From the NCBI RefSeq assembly GCF_003859795.1, contig NZ_RQYI01000006.1:26429-90428 (forward strand): DNA of 64,000 nt, read 5' to 3'. The notes under the pieces were generated by a model, which was not told the DNA's origin, searched no databases, and saw only the letters and a program-made list of their open reading frames with translations. A program made the position numbers and the translations under genes. Positions 10,401 to 17,919 of the stretch are shown here, one piece after another (the first letter of the stretch is position 1; the number at the start of each line of letters is the position of its first letter). The stretch comes from Alloprevotella sp. OH1205_COT-284. Its GTDB lineage: Bacteria; Bacteroidota; Bacteroidia; Bacteroidales; Bacteroidaceae.

Positions 10401-10613
10401 AACGGAAACTTTCTTCACTCCGGCAGGGAGTTTGGAAATGGTGAAGTTACCGTTTTCGTCGGAAATGGCCACCACCTTGTTGCCGGCTTTCACGGAAGCT
10501 CCGACGATGGGATGGCCGCCCTTGTCTGTCACCCGGCCTTTTACAACCGTTTGAGCAGCCATCGTGCCGGCCATCATTACAGCGGCACTCAGGATTGCTA
10601 ACTTTTTGTTCAT
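7428..10613 (-). CDS. SusC/RagA family TonB-linked outer-membrane protein
   Basis: A 1061-residue protein with an N-terminal signal (to about residue 20). A carboxypeptidase-regulatory-like domain follows (about 22-100; 'VVKGRVTDKGGHPIVGASV'), then a TonB-box-like segment LDEVMVVAYGT. The plug (about 115-235) carries SPLYIVDGAPYE and the SusC signature ASASAIYGARGANGVVIITT, followed by the barrel ending TAGLNITF. It is the transport barrel partnering the SusD protein downstream. Length and motifs are standard for the family, and it is the first gene of the operon. Confidence 0.97.
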   Translation of the reverse strand: MNKKLAILSAAVMMAGTMAAQTVVKGRVTDKGGHPIVGASVKAGNKVVAISDENGNFTISKLPAGVKKVSVAYIGMEPSTVDVSGNMSIVLAESNTNLDEVMVVAYGTTKKSSFTGSAAEIKASDISDHVTSTATSALVGKVAGIQTTTGSGGPGSAPTIRVRGIGSISANSSPLYIVDGAPYEAGIANINPSDIESLTVLKDASASAIYGARGANGVVIITTKKAKLNRDAEVNFEARWGSNSRLVPQYDVISDPAQYFETHYKALYNSKFYNGATPGEAYAFADKNLLDAKNGGLGYQIFTVPAGEKLIGTNFRLNPNATLGYSDGKYFYTPDNWYDETFHNSFRQEYNINVNGATDRFNYYASFGFLGDGGFVNNSDYQRYTGRTNMEYQVKPWLKLTTNMGFTHSDSRSPQYTTKNWGSSGNLFYVTNSIAPIYPLYVRNANGEIMRENGRIVYDAGQTAFQRANITGNAVRDNEYNISKSVLDVFTGKWSMVATPLEGLALSATLNTTAIMGRSNDLSSRFASGSTDDGIVVVESTRKFSVNQQYMANYNTTFGGVHNLAVLAGYEQYNIVDQELSGYNDHLFNPNIPELNNAHGKEKRETNSKTDRYMTMGFIGRVNYDFQERYFLSASYRRDASSVFAPGHRWGDFGSLGAAWQLMKEDFMKSLTWLNNLKVRVSYGVQGNDGLDSWHAYAKQYRPSYNSTSGEYSIKMTTLGNDNLTWETSKQWTLGADFSMFNYRLSGSLEYYNRLTSDMLYYKDLPLSSALSVSDYPTNLGEMVNRGVEFSLNAVAYKDSRMQWDVFANITHNYNEITDLGGEVVKGGSSILKEGTSRYEAYLVKSAGIDPKTGKELYYKDVKDAAGNVTGQTTTDDISAASYYECGTTLPSVFGGFGTSISGYGFDLSMNFSYQLGGKIYDGQYQTLMHNGRTAGLAMHKDLLKAWTPDNRNTDIPRLSTGAGDFGASQTAIDRFLTSSDYLTLNNVTLGYTLPTQWLEKLQFSRMRVYVSGENLFLLTARKGLDPRYNFGIGSMTGGSGMAGGSYSGSRTITAGLNITF

Positions 10614-11427
10614 AATTCTACCTTTAATAATATTATCTTATTGCTTTTTGGGCTGATTGGAAGTCATCGACGGCAACTCGCCGACGCAATGACTTGGCGA
10701 AGAGGCAGGCATGCGCCCCACATGCCGGGTGGCGGAGAAACACTGGAAATGTCTATGTCGAAACACCGCTTGGAAACAACGGCCGCCGGTACATTTCTCA
10801 AACGAAAAAGAGAATAAATAAACACTCTTGTAATACCTAATTCGAGAACCAATTTTCGCGAATTTAGTTTTTTTGATTATAAAAAGAAAACGAGAACAGA
10901 GGAAAAAGCAAGAAAGAAGCTAAAATTAACAACAAAGGCCTAATTATGATATATAGAAATATCAAAAAGCAATAACAAAGACAAATCTAAAAAGCAAACG
11001 ATTTATGCATACTTGCATTTGTCTGCATTAAGCGACGGAAAGAAAGACAAATGGAAACATCCGATTGCATTAGTTCTTCCATAATTTCAGATTTCACACG
11101 CAAAGCTATCAAAAACACGTTTTACATGTATGCAAAAGCCGTATTTTTATCACTTTCAAGCCATGCAGACAAAAAGCGAAACGGCGAAACCGAAAACACG
11201 ACGGAAAAACCAAAAAGCACGACAGAAGAACGAAAAAAACAGACACACCGGCAACGCGGCAAAACAACGAAGCCCCAAAAACACGGAGGAGAAGCCCAAA
11301 AGCAAGACGACAAAGCCAAAAAGCAAGACAACGAAGCGGAAAAACAGCCTCATCGCCAAAAAATCGGGAAATAAGGCGAGGCGTTCGGATTATAATGCGT
11401 ACTTTTGAAGCTCATTTCGATATTATC
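10614..11427. other. 814-bp intergenic region upstream of susC
   Basis: This holds the divergent upstream regions of susC (minus) and the polysaccharide export gene (plus). Minus-strand octamers TAGATTTG (10982-10989) and TAGCTTTG (11101-11108) match the -7 consensus but lack good -33 partners. From about 11160 to 11390 the plus strand is extremely purine-rich and nearly free of T. It encodes a lysine-rich open frame (11163-11408) described under findings. No RNA gene is seen. Confidence 0.5.
11163..11408 (+). CDS. doubtful lysine-rich basic ORF
   Basis: An 81-residue open frame from an ATG at 11163, rich in Lys, Thr, Arg and Pro, with repeats such as KPKSKTTKPKSKTTKRK and no hydrophobic core. 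The composition recalls histone H1-like DNA-binding tails. It could equally be a by-product of an A-rich low-complexity strand, because a second frame (11051-11374) is open across the same DNA. It ends 19 bp before the export gene. I list it as a possible gene only. Confidence 0.2.
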   Translation: MQTKSETAKPKTRRKNQKARQKNEKNRHTGNAAKQRSPKNTEEKPKSKTTKPKSKTTKRKNSLIAKKSGNKARRSDYNAYF

Positions 11428-12246
11428 ATGAAATTCAGCAGTATTGTCGCAACACTGATCGCTCTGATCGCCCTTTGGAGCTGCAAAACGCCACAAGACG
11501 TGGCCTATTTTCAAGACACCGCACCCGCAACCCCTGCCGACACCGCAGCCTCGGCAGCCCTGCTGGCCTCGGCCGGCGAGAAACTCCGCCTGCAACCCGG
11601 CGACAAACTCCACATCGCGGTGTCCAGCTCGAAAACGCCCGACCTCGCAATCGCTTTCAACAAAATCATCGTGGCAAAAACCCAAACCGGACATCTCCAC
11701 GGCGAGCAGTCTTTCGCGCCCTACATCATGGACGCCGACGGCAACGTGATCTTCCCCTCATTGGGCGTGGTCGGCCTGAAAGGTTTGAGCCGAGCCGAAG
11801 CCGCCGAAAAACTGCAAAACGAACTGCGAAGCCGCCAACTCCTGAACGACGCCGTCGTCACCGTCGAAATCCTCAACCAATTCGTGAGCGTATTGGGAGA
11901 AGTACACCGACCCGGACGCATCAACTTCGACCGCGACCGGCTCAACCTCGTCGAAACTCTCTCGCGATGCGGCGACCTCAACATCGACGCAGACCGCAAG
12001 GGCGTGTTGGTGTTGCGAAAACAAGACAACAAGGTGAAAGCCTTTGCCCTCGATCTGACCAAACGACACGACCTGTGGGCATCTCCCGGCTATCAGCTCC
12101 AACCCGGCGACGTGGTCTATGTAGCCCCCAACAAGAAACGGATACGCGAAGCCCAAGCCTACGGCAACGTCTGGCACCAGCCCTACATCTATTTCTCCCT
12201 CATATCGGTGCTCACCTCCGTCGTTTCGCTCATCATCGCACTGTAA
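11428..12246 (+). CDS. polysaccharide export outer-membrane lipoprotein (Wza/BexD-like)
   Basis: A 272-residue protein with signal MKFSSIVATLIALIALWSC (lipobox Cys 19). A Poly_export domain (about 45-130) starts LRLQPGDKLHIAVSSS. An SLBB domain (about 140-230) carries VSVLGEVHRPGRI and LQPGDVVYVAPNKK. A C-terminal hydrophobic helix (about 250-270) lies after QPYIYFSLISV, matching the Bacteroidetes form that spans the outer membrane. It would form the exit channel for a capsule or exopolysaccharide. No Wzc kinase or glycosyltransferase genes follow, so it stands alone in this window. The 33-bp frame extension upstream is not used because it would put charged residues before the signal. Confidence 0.92.
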   Translation: MKFSSIVATLIALIALWSCKTPQDVAYFQDTAPATPADTAASAALLASAGEKLRLQPGDKLHIAVSSSKTPDLAIAFNKIIVAKTQTGHLHGEQSFAPYIMDADGNVIFPSLGVVGLKGLSRAEAAEKLQNELRSRQLLNDAVVTVEILNQFVSVLGEVHRPGRINFDRDRLNLVETLSRCGDLNIDADRKGVLVLRKQDNKVKAFALDLTKRHDLWASPGYQLQPGDVVYVAPNKKRIREAQAYGNVWHQPYIYFSLISVLTSVVSLIIAL

Positions 12247-12282
12247 TCCGCCGCCCGACACCGACATCTTTTTTGCAAAAAC

Positions 12283-12314
12283 AAAGCGTCCCCCTACACA
12301 CGAGGACGCTTTTT
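12283..12314 (+). terminator. terminator after the polysaccharide export gene
   Basis: The stem AAAGCGTCC/GGACGCTTT is followed by a T-run. It overlaps the last codons of the convergent small membrane protein gene and so may serve both sides. Confidence 0.75.
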
Positions 12315-12578
12315 CCATTGTCTGAGCCGCTTCACGCCGTCTGCTCCGAGAATGAGCAAACCGCCATATTGAAACGCTTTGGCCATGCCGAAAAACACAG
12401 CCCACAACACCCCTTTGGCCGCCGCCCCCAACCACGCAGACGGCAAAGCCATCTGTGCGAAAGAGAGCACATAGAAGGGCACACACAGCGCAAGCACCAC
12501 CACCCCCGTGCGAAAGGAGAGGGACTGCAAACGGACTCGGAAACGACGAAAAGCGGAAGAAAAAAACGAAGTTCTCAT
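12294..12578 (-). CDS. small conserved Bacteroidales membrane protein, function unknown
   Basis: A 94-residue protein with a basic N-terminus (SAFRRFRVRLQSLSFRTG). Two hydrophobic segments follow at about residues 24-45 (GVVVLALCVPFYVLSFAQM) and 52-75 (AAAKGVLWAVFFGMAKAFQYGG), then a basic tail (KRLRQWKKRPRV). The layout of charged ends and two helices, and the SLSFRTG...VPFYVLSFAQM core, match a small membrane protein I recall as recurrent in Bacteroidales. I know no function. It is convergent with the export gene and shares its terminator. Confidence 0.7.
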   Translation of the reverse strand: MRTSFFSSAFRRFRVRLQSLSFRTGVVVLALCVPFYVLSFAQMALPSAWLGAAAKGVLWAVFFGMAKAFQYGGLLILGADGVKRLRQWKKRPRV

Positions 12579-12719
12579 GCGGCAAAGATAGTCTTTTATC
12601 CGAAAACCGCCAAACCGCTCCGCCTTCCTGCGCGCAGTTGGCCGAAAACGAGAGCCGCGCCGATGAAACCACCCTTTTCGGACGTTTTTCCACCCTATTT
12701 TTTTGTTTTTTGCCGTTTT

Positions 12720-13030
12720 GCCTTCGCAAATTCCTCTTTTCCCCTGACTGTCAGCGCGTTTTGTGCGAAGGCAAGTGAAGGCAAACTTTCAAGAGAAATC
12801 GCAACCCTCTGAAAATCACAGCCCCTACGGTGAAGGCAAATTCCCCTTTTGCCTTCACCTCCTTTCACAGAGCGCGACACGAACACCGCCTTTTTCCAAG
12901 GCAGTGAAGGCAAAATAACACCACAACATACTGACTTCCAGCGACTTGAAAAACAGCTTTTCGTTTTGCCTTCACTTGCCTTCGCACAAAACACACTGAA
13001 AATCAAAGATTTGAATTGATTTGCGAAGGC
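12720..13030. repeat. long decayed inverted repeat with GTGAAGGCAAA copies
   Basis: A perfect 28-bp inverted repeat (12758-12785 and 12965-12992) and an outer 12-bp pair (12720-12731 and 13019-13030) share exactly the same centre (12875). They are therefore remnants of one 66-bp terminal inverted repeat. Inside is a further hairpin (12829-12859). The word GTGAAGGCAAA occurs six times: plus at 12775, 12830, 12904 and 13032; minus at 12847 and 12964. The layout resembles a MITE-like or palindromic element. No target-site duplication was established. Confidence 0.7.
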
Positions 13031-13115
13031 AGTGAAGGCAAAAACAATGAACAGGGATACGCGCGCACGCGCGAGAGCGGCCGTTTTTTAACATTGTCGG
13101 GAGGTGGTTTTCGCT

Positions 13116-13220
13116 ACCTCTGAGGTGGAAAATTTTAGCTCAGAGCTAAAATTTTCCGCACCGCGGTGCGGAAAATTCCTTCTCCCACCCCTTGCCGCAA
13201 GTTCCGAGCTTGTTCTCTTC
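13116..13220. repeat. 21-bp-period intergenic array (3 clear, 2 weaker units)
   Basis: Units start at 13116, 13137, 13158, 13179 and 13200. In one continuous frame they give TSEVENF, SSELKFS, APRCGKF, LLPPLAA and SSELVLF. The second and third units are near-perfect palindromes (TTTTAGCTCAGAGCTAAAA; CCGCACCGCGGTGCGG). It belongs with the arrays at 4603, 31586 and 58005. Confidence 0.7.
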
Positions 13221-13481
13221 TTCGTGGAACAAGACCTCAGATTTCGGAGGCCTTTTCAAAAGCGACTGATGCCTTACGGACAGCGGGTGAATGAAATCGT
13301 TGGAGATACACCCGGATTTTTCAGTATCGCTTTTTCGATTGAACAAGCATAAGGAAAGACCGTCATCACCTCCAATCGAACCGACAAACGGCTCGTCGCG
13401 AGGTTGGATAAATCCAAAGCAAACACTCATCACTGCCCTATTCTGCTCAAAAGGCGAGTGCAAAATACCCATTTTTGAGTA

Positions 13482-13512
13482 TTGTGTCGGTATCGCGGTC
13501 TTAGTAATTTTG
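13482..13512 (+). promoter_or_regulatory. promoter of the tetR leader
   Basis: TTG (13482-13484), a 20-bp gap, then TAATTTTG (13505-13512), a good Bacteroidetes promoter. Transcription would begin near 13519, about 160 nt before the tetR start. Confidence 0.65.
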
Positions 13513-13587
13513 CAAACTGAAAAAGCAGATGATATGGCAACAGATAAACTCCATAGACACAGGGGGCGCAAGCTCTCAACCACACAG

Positions 13588-13622
13588 GCGCATTGTTCGG
13601 GCAAAGAGCAATGCGCTTTTTT
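13588..13622 (+). terminator. intrinsic terminator/attenuator in the tetR leader
   Basis: GCGCATTG (13588-13595) pairs with CAATGCGC (13609-13616), extended by three inner pairs, with loop GGGCAAA and six T immediately after. It sits between the promoter at 13505 and the tetR start at 13680, so it either ends a roughly 100-nt RNA or attenuates the operon. An ATG at 13534 opens a 52-codon frame that reads through the hairpin and overlaps the tetR start. Confidence 0.75.
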
Positions 13623-13679
13623 AATGAGCAAATCAAAACAATGTTCATTATTGCAAATCTCATCAATCCCCCTTGCCCT

Positions 13680-14294
13680 ATGCAAACATTGAAAGAGGAG
13701 ACACGCCGGCGCATTATCGACGTGGCACGCAGAGAGTTTATCGCCCACGGCGCGAGTGGCACGTCCATTCGCACCATTGCTCACAAGGCAGGCATGGCCG
13801 TGGGCAACGTGTACAACTACTTCCGTTCAAAGGACGAGCTGTTTCGCGAGGTGTTGCGCCCGCTCATCGAGCGACTCGACAGCTACCTTCTTTCTCACAA
13901 CAAGGAGCAACATCTGCGCCTTGACGTGTTCGACATGGAGGAGCCTCAAAACGAATATCTCATCGCCATGCACACCCTCATCCGCAGCTTCCGCCCCGAG
14001 CTTCGGCTCTTGCTCTCGGGCGCGGAGGGCACTTCGCTGGCCGGCTACAAGGAACGCATCACCGACCACCAAACGCGCATCGGCACGGAATACCTCCGCT
14101 TGATGAAAGAGCGTTACCCTCACCTCAACACAGACATCTCGCCGTTCCTCCTCCGCATTGCCGCCTCCACGTGGGTAGCCATTTTTTGCGAGTTGGTGTA
14201 CCACGAGGAATACACCGAAGAGGAAATCGAGCTTGCTCTCCGACAGTATGCCCGATACGGCATAGCGGGCTGGAAAGCACTGATGCAACCATAG
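13680..14294 (+). CDS. TetR/AcrR family transcriptional regulator
   Basis: A 204-residue protein. The N-terminal TetR helix-turn-helix (about residues 5-55) has RIIDVARREFIAHGASGTSIRTIAHKAGMAVGNVYNYFRSKDELF, quoted here in parts: REFIAHGASGTSIRTIA and GNVYNYFRSKDELF. The C-terminal ligand domain is divergent, as is usual. It is first in a tight operon, 29 bp before the first ABC transporter gene, and probably represses that operon until its ligand (perhaps the exported molecule) is present. The start at 13680 is preferred because it puts the HTH at the expected distance; in-frame ATGs at 13593 and 13641 would add residues of no TetR character and run through the terminator region. Confidence 0.93.
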   Translation: MQTLKEETRRRIIDVARREFIAHGASGTSIRTIAHKAGMAVGNVYNYFRSKDELFREVLRPLIERLDSYLLSHNKEQHLRLDVFDMEEPQNEYLIAMHTLIRSFRPELRLLLSGAEGTSLAGYKERITDHQTRIGTEYLRLMKERYPHLNTDISPFLLRIAASTWVAIFCELVYHEEYTEEEIELALRQYARYGIAGWKALMQP

Positions 14295-14323
14295 TTTCAA
14301 CCTTCTATAAAAACACAAGAGAA

Positions 14324-16078
14324 ATGTTCAAAACACTTCAACGATTATCCGCCTACATGCAGGGACGCAAATTGCTTTTGCCCTGCGCCATAGTTCTTTC
14401 CGCGCTAAACGGCCTGCTCTCGCTCGCTCCCTTCGTGTTGCTGTGGCTCGTGGTACGCGTGCTGCTCACCGCCGAAGGCGACTTTGCCGAAACGCCCGTG
14501 TGGGATTATGCCCTTGCGGCTCTCATCATCTCGGTGGCAAACGTAGGGCTCTATTTCGTTGCCCTGTTGCTCTCTCATCTTGCCGCCTTTCGGGTGGAAA
14601 CAAACATGCGCCGGCGGGCAATGGAGCGACTGATGCGTGTACCCCTCGGCTTCTTCAACGCACAACAGACGGGGCAGATGCGCAAAATCATCGACGAAAA
14701 CGCTTCTGAAACGCACACTTTCGTGGCACATATCCTGCCCGATGTGGCCGGCAGCATCGTTGCTCCTTTGGGAGTGATTGCTCTGCTGCTCGCCGTAGAT
14801 TGGCAATTGGGCATCGCCGCCCTCGTCCCTATCGTTTGCGCTTTCGGCATTATGGGATATATGATGAATCCCAAAAGCAACAATTTTCAGCGGCTCTATC
14901 TGGATGCGCAGGAGAAAATGGGCGCAGAGGCGGTGGAATACGTGCGTGGCGTGCCGGTGGTCAAGGTGTTTCAGCAAACGGTATTCTCCTTCAAGCGGCT
15001 GCACGACAGCATCATCAATTATCGCAACCTCGTGATACGATATACCCGCATGTGGCGCACGCCCATGTCGGCCTACACCATTGCCATTCATGCCTTTGCC
15101 TTTATCCTCGTGCCCGTGGGCATCGTCCTCATCGCCCATGGCGGAAACACCGCCCTCGTCATAGCCGACATTTTCCTCTATGTGCTGATTGCACCGGTCA
15201 TCTCGGCCAACGTCATGAAGAGCATGTATCTCAGTCGAAACCTCTTCTTGGCCAACGAGGCGGTGGAGCGTTTGGAACGACTCGTCGATGTTCCCGAACT
15301 CCCCACGAGCAAAACTTCCATGCAGGCAAAGTCGCACGATGTGTGCTTTCAAAATGTATCTTTCCGCTACGACGGGGCGAAAACGGATGCCGTGAGCCAC
15401 ATCGACCTCACCATTCTCGAAGGCCAAACCGTTGCACTCGTGGGAGCATCGGGCAGCGGAAAAACCACATTGGCAAGACTTATCCCCCGATTTTGGGACG
15501 TTCGTGAAGGCACGGTGAGCATCGGGGGCGTAGACGTAAGAACTATGGACAAGGCGGAACTGATGCGCAGCGTGTCGTTCGTGTTCCAAAACACACGCCT
15601 TTTCAAAACTTCACTCTCAGACAACATTCGCTACGGCAATCCCGATGCTTCAATCGAAGCGGTGAACCGCGCCATCGACCTCTCGCAGAGCCGCGAGATC
15701 ATCGACCGGCTGCCCGATGGATTGAACACCGTCATCGGGGCGGAGGGCACATATCTTTCCGGCGGAGAACAACAACGCATCGTCTTGGCGCGTGCCATTC
15801 TGAAAGATGCACCCATCATCGTGCTCGACGAAGCCACCGCCTTTGCCGACCCCGAAAGCGAACACCTCATTCGCAAAGCCCTCGCCCACCTCACAAGAGG
15901 AAAAACGGTGCTGATGATTGCTCATCGGCTGACCTCCGTGCAAGATGCCGACCGCATCGTGGTGATGCAGCAAGGACGCATCGCAGAAGAGGGCACGCAC
16001 GCCGAACTCATGGAGCGCGGATCGGTATATCAGAGTATGTGGAACGAATATCGAAAGGCCGTGGCATGGCACCTGTAA
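14324..16078 (+). CDS. ABC transporter, fused permease/ATPase half (first of pair)
   Basis: 584 residues. A six-helix permease domain (about 15-310) is followed by an ATPase domain (about 340-580). The ATPase has Walker A GASGSGKTT, Q-loop SFVFQNTRLF, signature LSGGEQQR, Walker B IIVLDEATAF and H-loop AHRL. The position after the catalytic Glu reads ATAFADPESE, so the ATPase site appears intact. With the adjacent homologue it most likely forms a heterodimer. Such pairs (YbtP/YbtQ and IrtA/IrtB type) move siderophores, lipids or drugs. The frame is open upstream into tetR, but the ATG at 14324 begins the standard N-terminus. Confidence 0.95.
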   Translation: MFKTLQRLSAYMQGRKLLLPCAIVLSALNGLLSLAPFVLLWLVVRVLLTAEGDFAETPVWDYALAALIISVANVGLYFVALLLSHLAAFRVETNMRRRAMERLMRVPLGFFNAQQTGQMRKIIDENASETHTFVAHILPDVAGSIVAPLGVIALLLAVDWQLGIAALVPIVCAFGIMGYMMNPKSNNFQRLYLDAQEKMGAEAVEYVRGVPVVKVFQQTVFSFKRLHDSIINYRNLVIRYTRMWRTPMSAYTIAIHAFAFILVPVGIVLIAHGGNTALVIADIFLYVLIAPVISANVMKSMYLSRNLFLANEAVERLERLVDVPELPTSKTSMQAKSHDVCFQNVSFRYDGAKTDAVSHIDLTILEGQTVALVGASGSGKTTLARLIPRFWDVREGTVSIGGVDVRTMDKAELMRSVSFVFQNTRLFKTSLSDNIRYGNPDASIEAVNRAIDLSQSREIIDRLPDGLNTVIGAEGTYLSGGEQQRIVLARAILKDAPIIVLDEATAFADPESEHLIRKALAHLTRGKTVLMIAHRLTSVQDADRIVVMQQGRIAEEGTHAELMERGSVYQSMWNEYRKAVAWHL

Positions 16079-16138
16079 AAAGAATGTGCCGGCAAAGACG
16101 CCGAACATATTCCTATTGTCTTCAATGTTTCATTTCCA

Positions 16139-17896
16139 ATGTCTAAAACGATGATACGATATTTTCAACACCGTTTCGCCCTTTCGGAAAAAGGGGCAAA
16201 AGACCTGATGCGCGGCATCGCCTACACCACGCTATTCAACCTTGCGCTGATGTTACCGCCTACTTATCTGTTTCTCTTTCTCACCGAATATCTGGACAAG
16301 AGCCGCACACCGCACTCGCCCGCGTTCTACCTGCTCTTGGCTATGGCGGTCATGGCGGTGATGTTCGTCGTGAGCCGATGGCAATACGACAGCACCTACA
16401 CCACCGTCTATGACGAAAGCGCACACCGCCGCATCAGTGTGGCAGAAAAGCTGCGCCGATTGCCGTTGGCGTTCTTTGGCGAGCGCAACCTCTCCGACCT
16501 CACCTCTACCGTAATGGAGGACTGCACACACTTGGAACACACCTTCTCGCACGCTGTGCCACAGCTCTTTGCCTCGGCACTGAGCATGTCGCTCGTTGCC
16601 GTCGGCCTCTTCGCCTACGATTGGCGGTTGGCCATCGCCGTGTTTTGGGTGGTTCCCGCAGCGGTGGGGACGCTGATCTTGGCAAGGCACAAAATAAACC
16701 GCGCCTTTGCACGGCTCTATACCGTGAAACGTGGCGTCACGGAACAGATACAAGAGGGCTTGGAGTGCATTCAGGAAATCAAATCTTACTGCGGAGAGGA
16801 AGACTACAACCGCCGTTTCGACCGCCGACTCACACATTTGGAGCAAGAACTTTTCAGCAACGACCTTTGGGGAGGAGTCTTCGTAAACCTTTCCGCCGCA
16901 TTGCTCAAACTCGGCATACCTACGGTTATTCTCGTGGGGGCGTGGCTCTTGGAACGCGGCGAACTGTCGGCGTTTGTCTATATGGCCTTCCTGCTCATCA
17001 CGGCAATGGTCTACTATCCCATTCAGGAAGTGTGCAACAACATCGCCGTGCTCACGTTTCTCGACGTGCGCATCAATCGAATGAAAGAGATTGAAGCCAT
17101 GCCAACCCAAGAAGGGCGAACGGAGGTGGTGTTGAAAAACTACAACATCGAGTTTCGCAACGTGTCCTTCGCCTACGAGGAAGGCAAACAAGTGTTGCAC
17201 AACGTGTCTTTCATCGCCCGACAAGGCGAAGTGACGGCACTCGTGGGGGCTTCGGGAGGAGGAAAAACAACAACCGCCAAACTTGCCGCCCGATTTTGGG
17301 ACGCCGACAGCGGAGAAATATTGCTCGGAGGCGAGCCTTTGTCTTCCATTGATTCCGAATACCTCTTGCACCACTACGCCGTGGTGTTCCAAGACGTGTT
17401 GCTTTTCAATGCCTCCATTGCCGACAATATCCGCATAGGAAAACGCGATGCCACCGACGAAGAGGTGCGCAGGGTGGCTCGGTTGGCGCAGTGCGAAGAG
17501 TTCATCAACCGCATGCCACAAGGCTACGACACGCTCATCGGCGAAAACGGCGAAACTCTATCGGGAGGAGAGCGGCAGCGCATTTCCATAGCCCGCGCCC
17601 TCTTGAAAGACGCGCCCATCATTCTCCTCGACGAAGCCACCGCCAGCCTCGACGCTGAAAACGAGACACGCATACAAGCCGCCCTATCCGAACTGGTGCG
17701 CCAAAAGACGGTCATCATCATAGCCCACCGCATGCGAACCGTGCGCCATGCCGACAAGATTGTAGTTTTCAGCGGCGGCACCGTGAAAGAGCAAGGCACT
17801 CCCGAAGCACTCATGGCACAAGGCGGCGAGTTTGCCAAAATGGTGCTGTTGCAGCAAGAGGGAGTGGAAAACCGGCACTCGGATGTAGGAATTTAG
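16139..17896 (+). CDS. ABC transporter, fused permease/ATPase half (second of pair)
   Basis: 585 residues, permease then ATPase. Motifs are Walker A GASGGGKTT (third residue changed from Ser to Gly relative to its neighbour), Q-loop AVVFQDVLLF, signature LSGGERQR, Walker B IILLDEATASLD and H-loop AHRM. Both halves of the pair have intact catalytic residues, so there is no sign of a degenerate site. It follows its partner by 60 bp and precedes the MMPL permease by 23 bp. An alternative start at 16151 (MIRYF) is possible. The substrate is unknown; the downstream envelope genes argue for something destined for, or crossing, the outer membrane. Confidence 0.95.
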   Translation: MSKTMIRYFQHRFALSEKGAKDLMRGIAYTTLFNLALMLPPTYLFLFLTEYLDKSRTPHSPAFYLLLAMAVMAVMFVVSRWQYDSTYTTVYDESAHRRISVAEKLRRLPLAFFGERNLSDLTSTVMEDCTHLEHTFSHAVPQLFASALSMSLVAVGLFAYDWRLAIAVFWVVPAAVGTLILARHKINRAFARLYTVKRGVTEQIQEGLECIQEIKSYCGEEDYNRRFDRRLTHLEQELFSNDLWGGVFVNLSAALLKLGIPTVILVGAWLLERGELSAFVYMAFLLITAMVYYPIQEVCNNIAVLTFLDVRINRMKEIEAMPTQEGRTEVVLKNYNIEFRNVSFAYEEGKQVLHNVSFIARQGEVTALVGASGGGKTTTAKLAARFWDADSGEILLGGEPLSSIDSEYLLHHYAVVFQDVLLFNASIADNIRIGKRDATDEEVRRVARLAQCEEFINRMPQGYDTLIGENGETLSGGERQRISIARALLKDAPIILLDEATASLDAENETRIQAALSELVRQKTVIIIAHRMRTVRHADKIVVFSGGTVKEQGTPEALMAQGGEFAKMVLLQQEGVENRHSDVGI

Positions 17897-17919
17897 TTTT
17901 TAGAAAAAACAGAAATACA

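Larger units (their letters stand above)
12579..13481. other. gene-free stretch with repeats
   Basis: About 900 bp without a credible gene. It contains a long decayed inverted repeat (12720-13030), a run of alternating CGCGCACGCGCG near 13060-13072, and a 21-bp-period array (13116-13220). The open frames crossing it follow repeat sequence and lack protein character. Confidence 0.6.

Noticed and set aside
11475..12812. 445-codon Arg/Pro-rich frame overlapping the polysaccharide export gene
   Set aside because: Composition (RRR, HRR, PRR) is typical of an out-of-frame reading of GC-rich coding DNA, and it continues through a terminator.
12695..13006. 103-codon minus-strand frame over the inverted repeat
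   Set aside because: It reads straight through repeat arms; the repeated 'FAQNALT/FCAKASEG' words come from the DNA repeat, not from a protein.
13519..13622. tRNA-like or known riboswitch in the tetR leader
   Set aside because: The GTTCGGGC string resembles a T-loop, but no acceptor or anticodon stems can be formed; only the terminator hairpin is supported.
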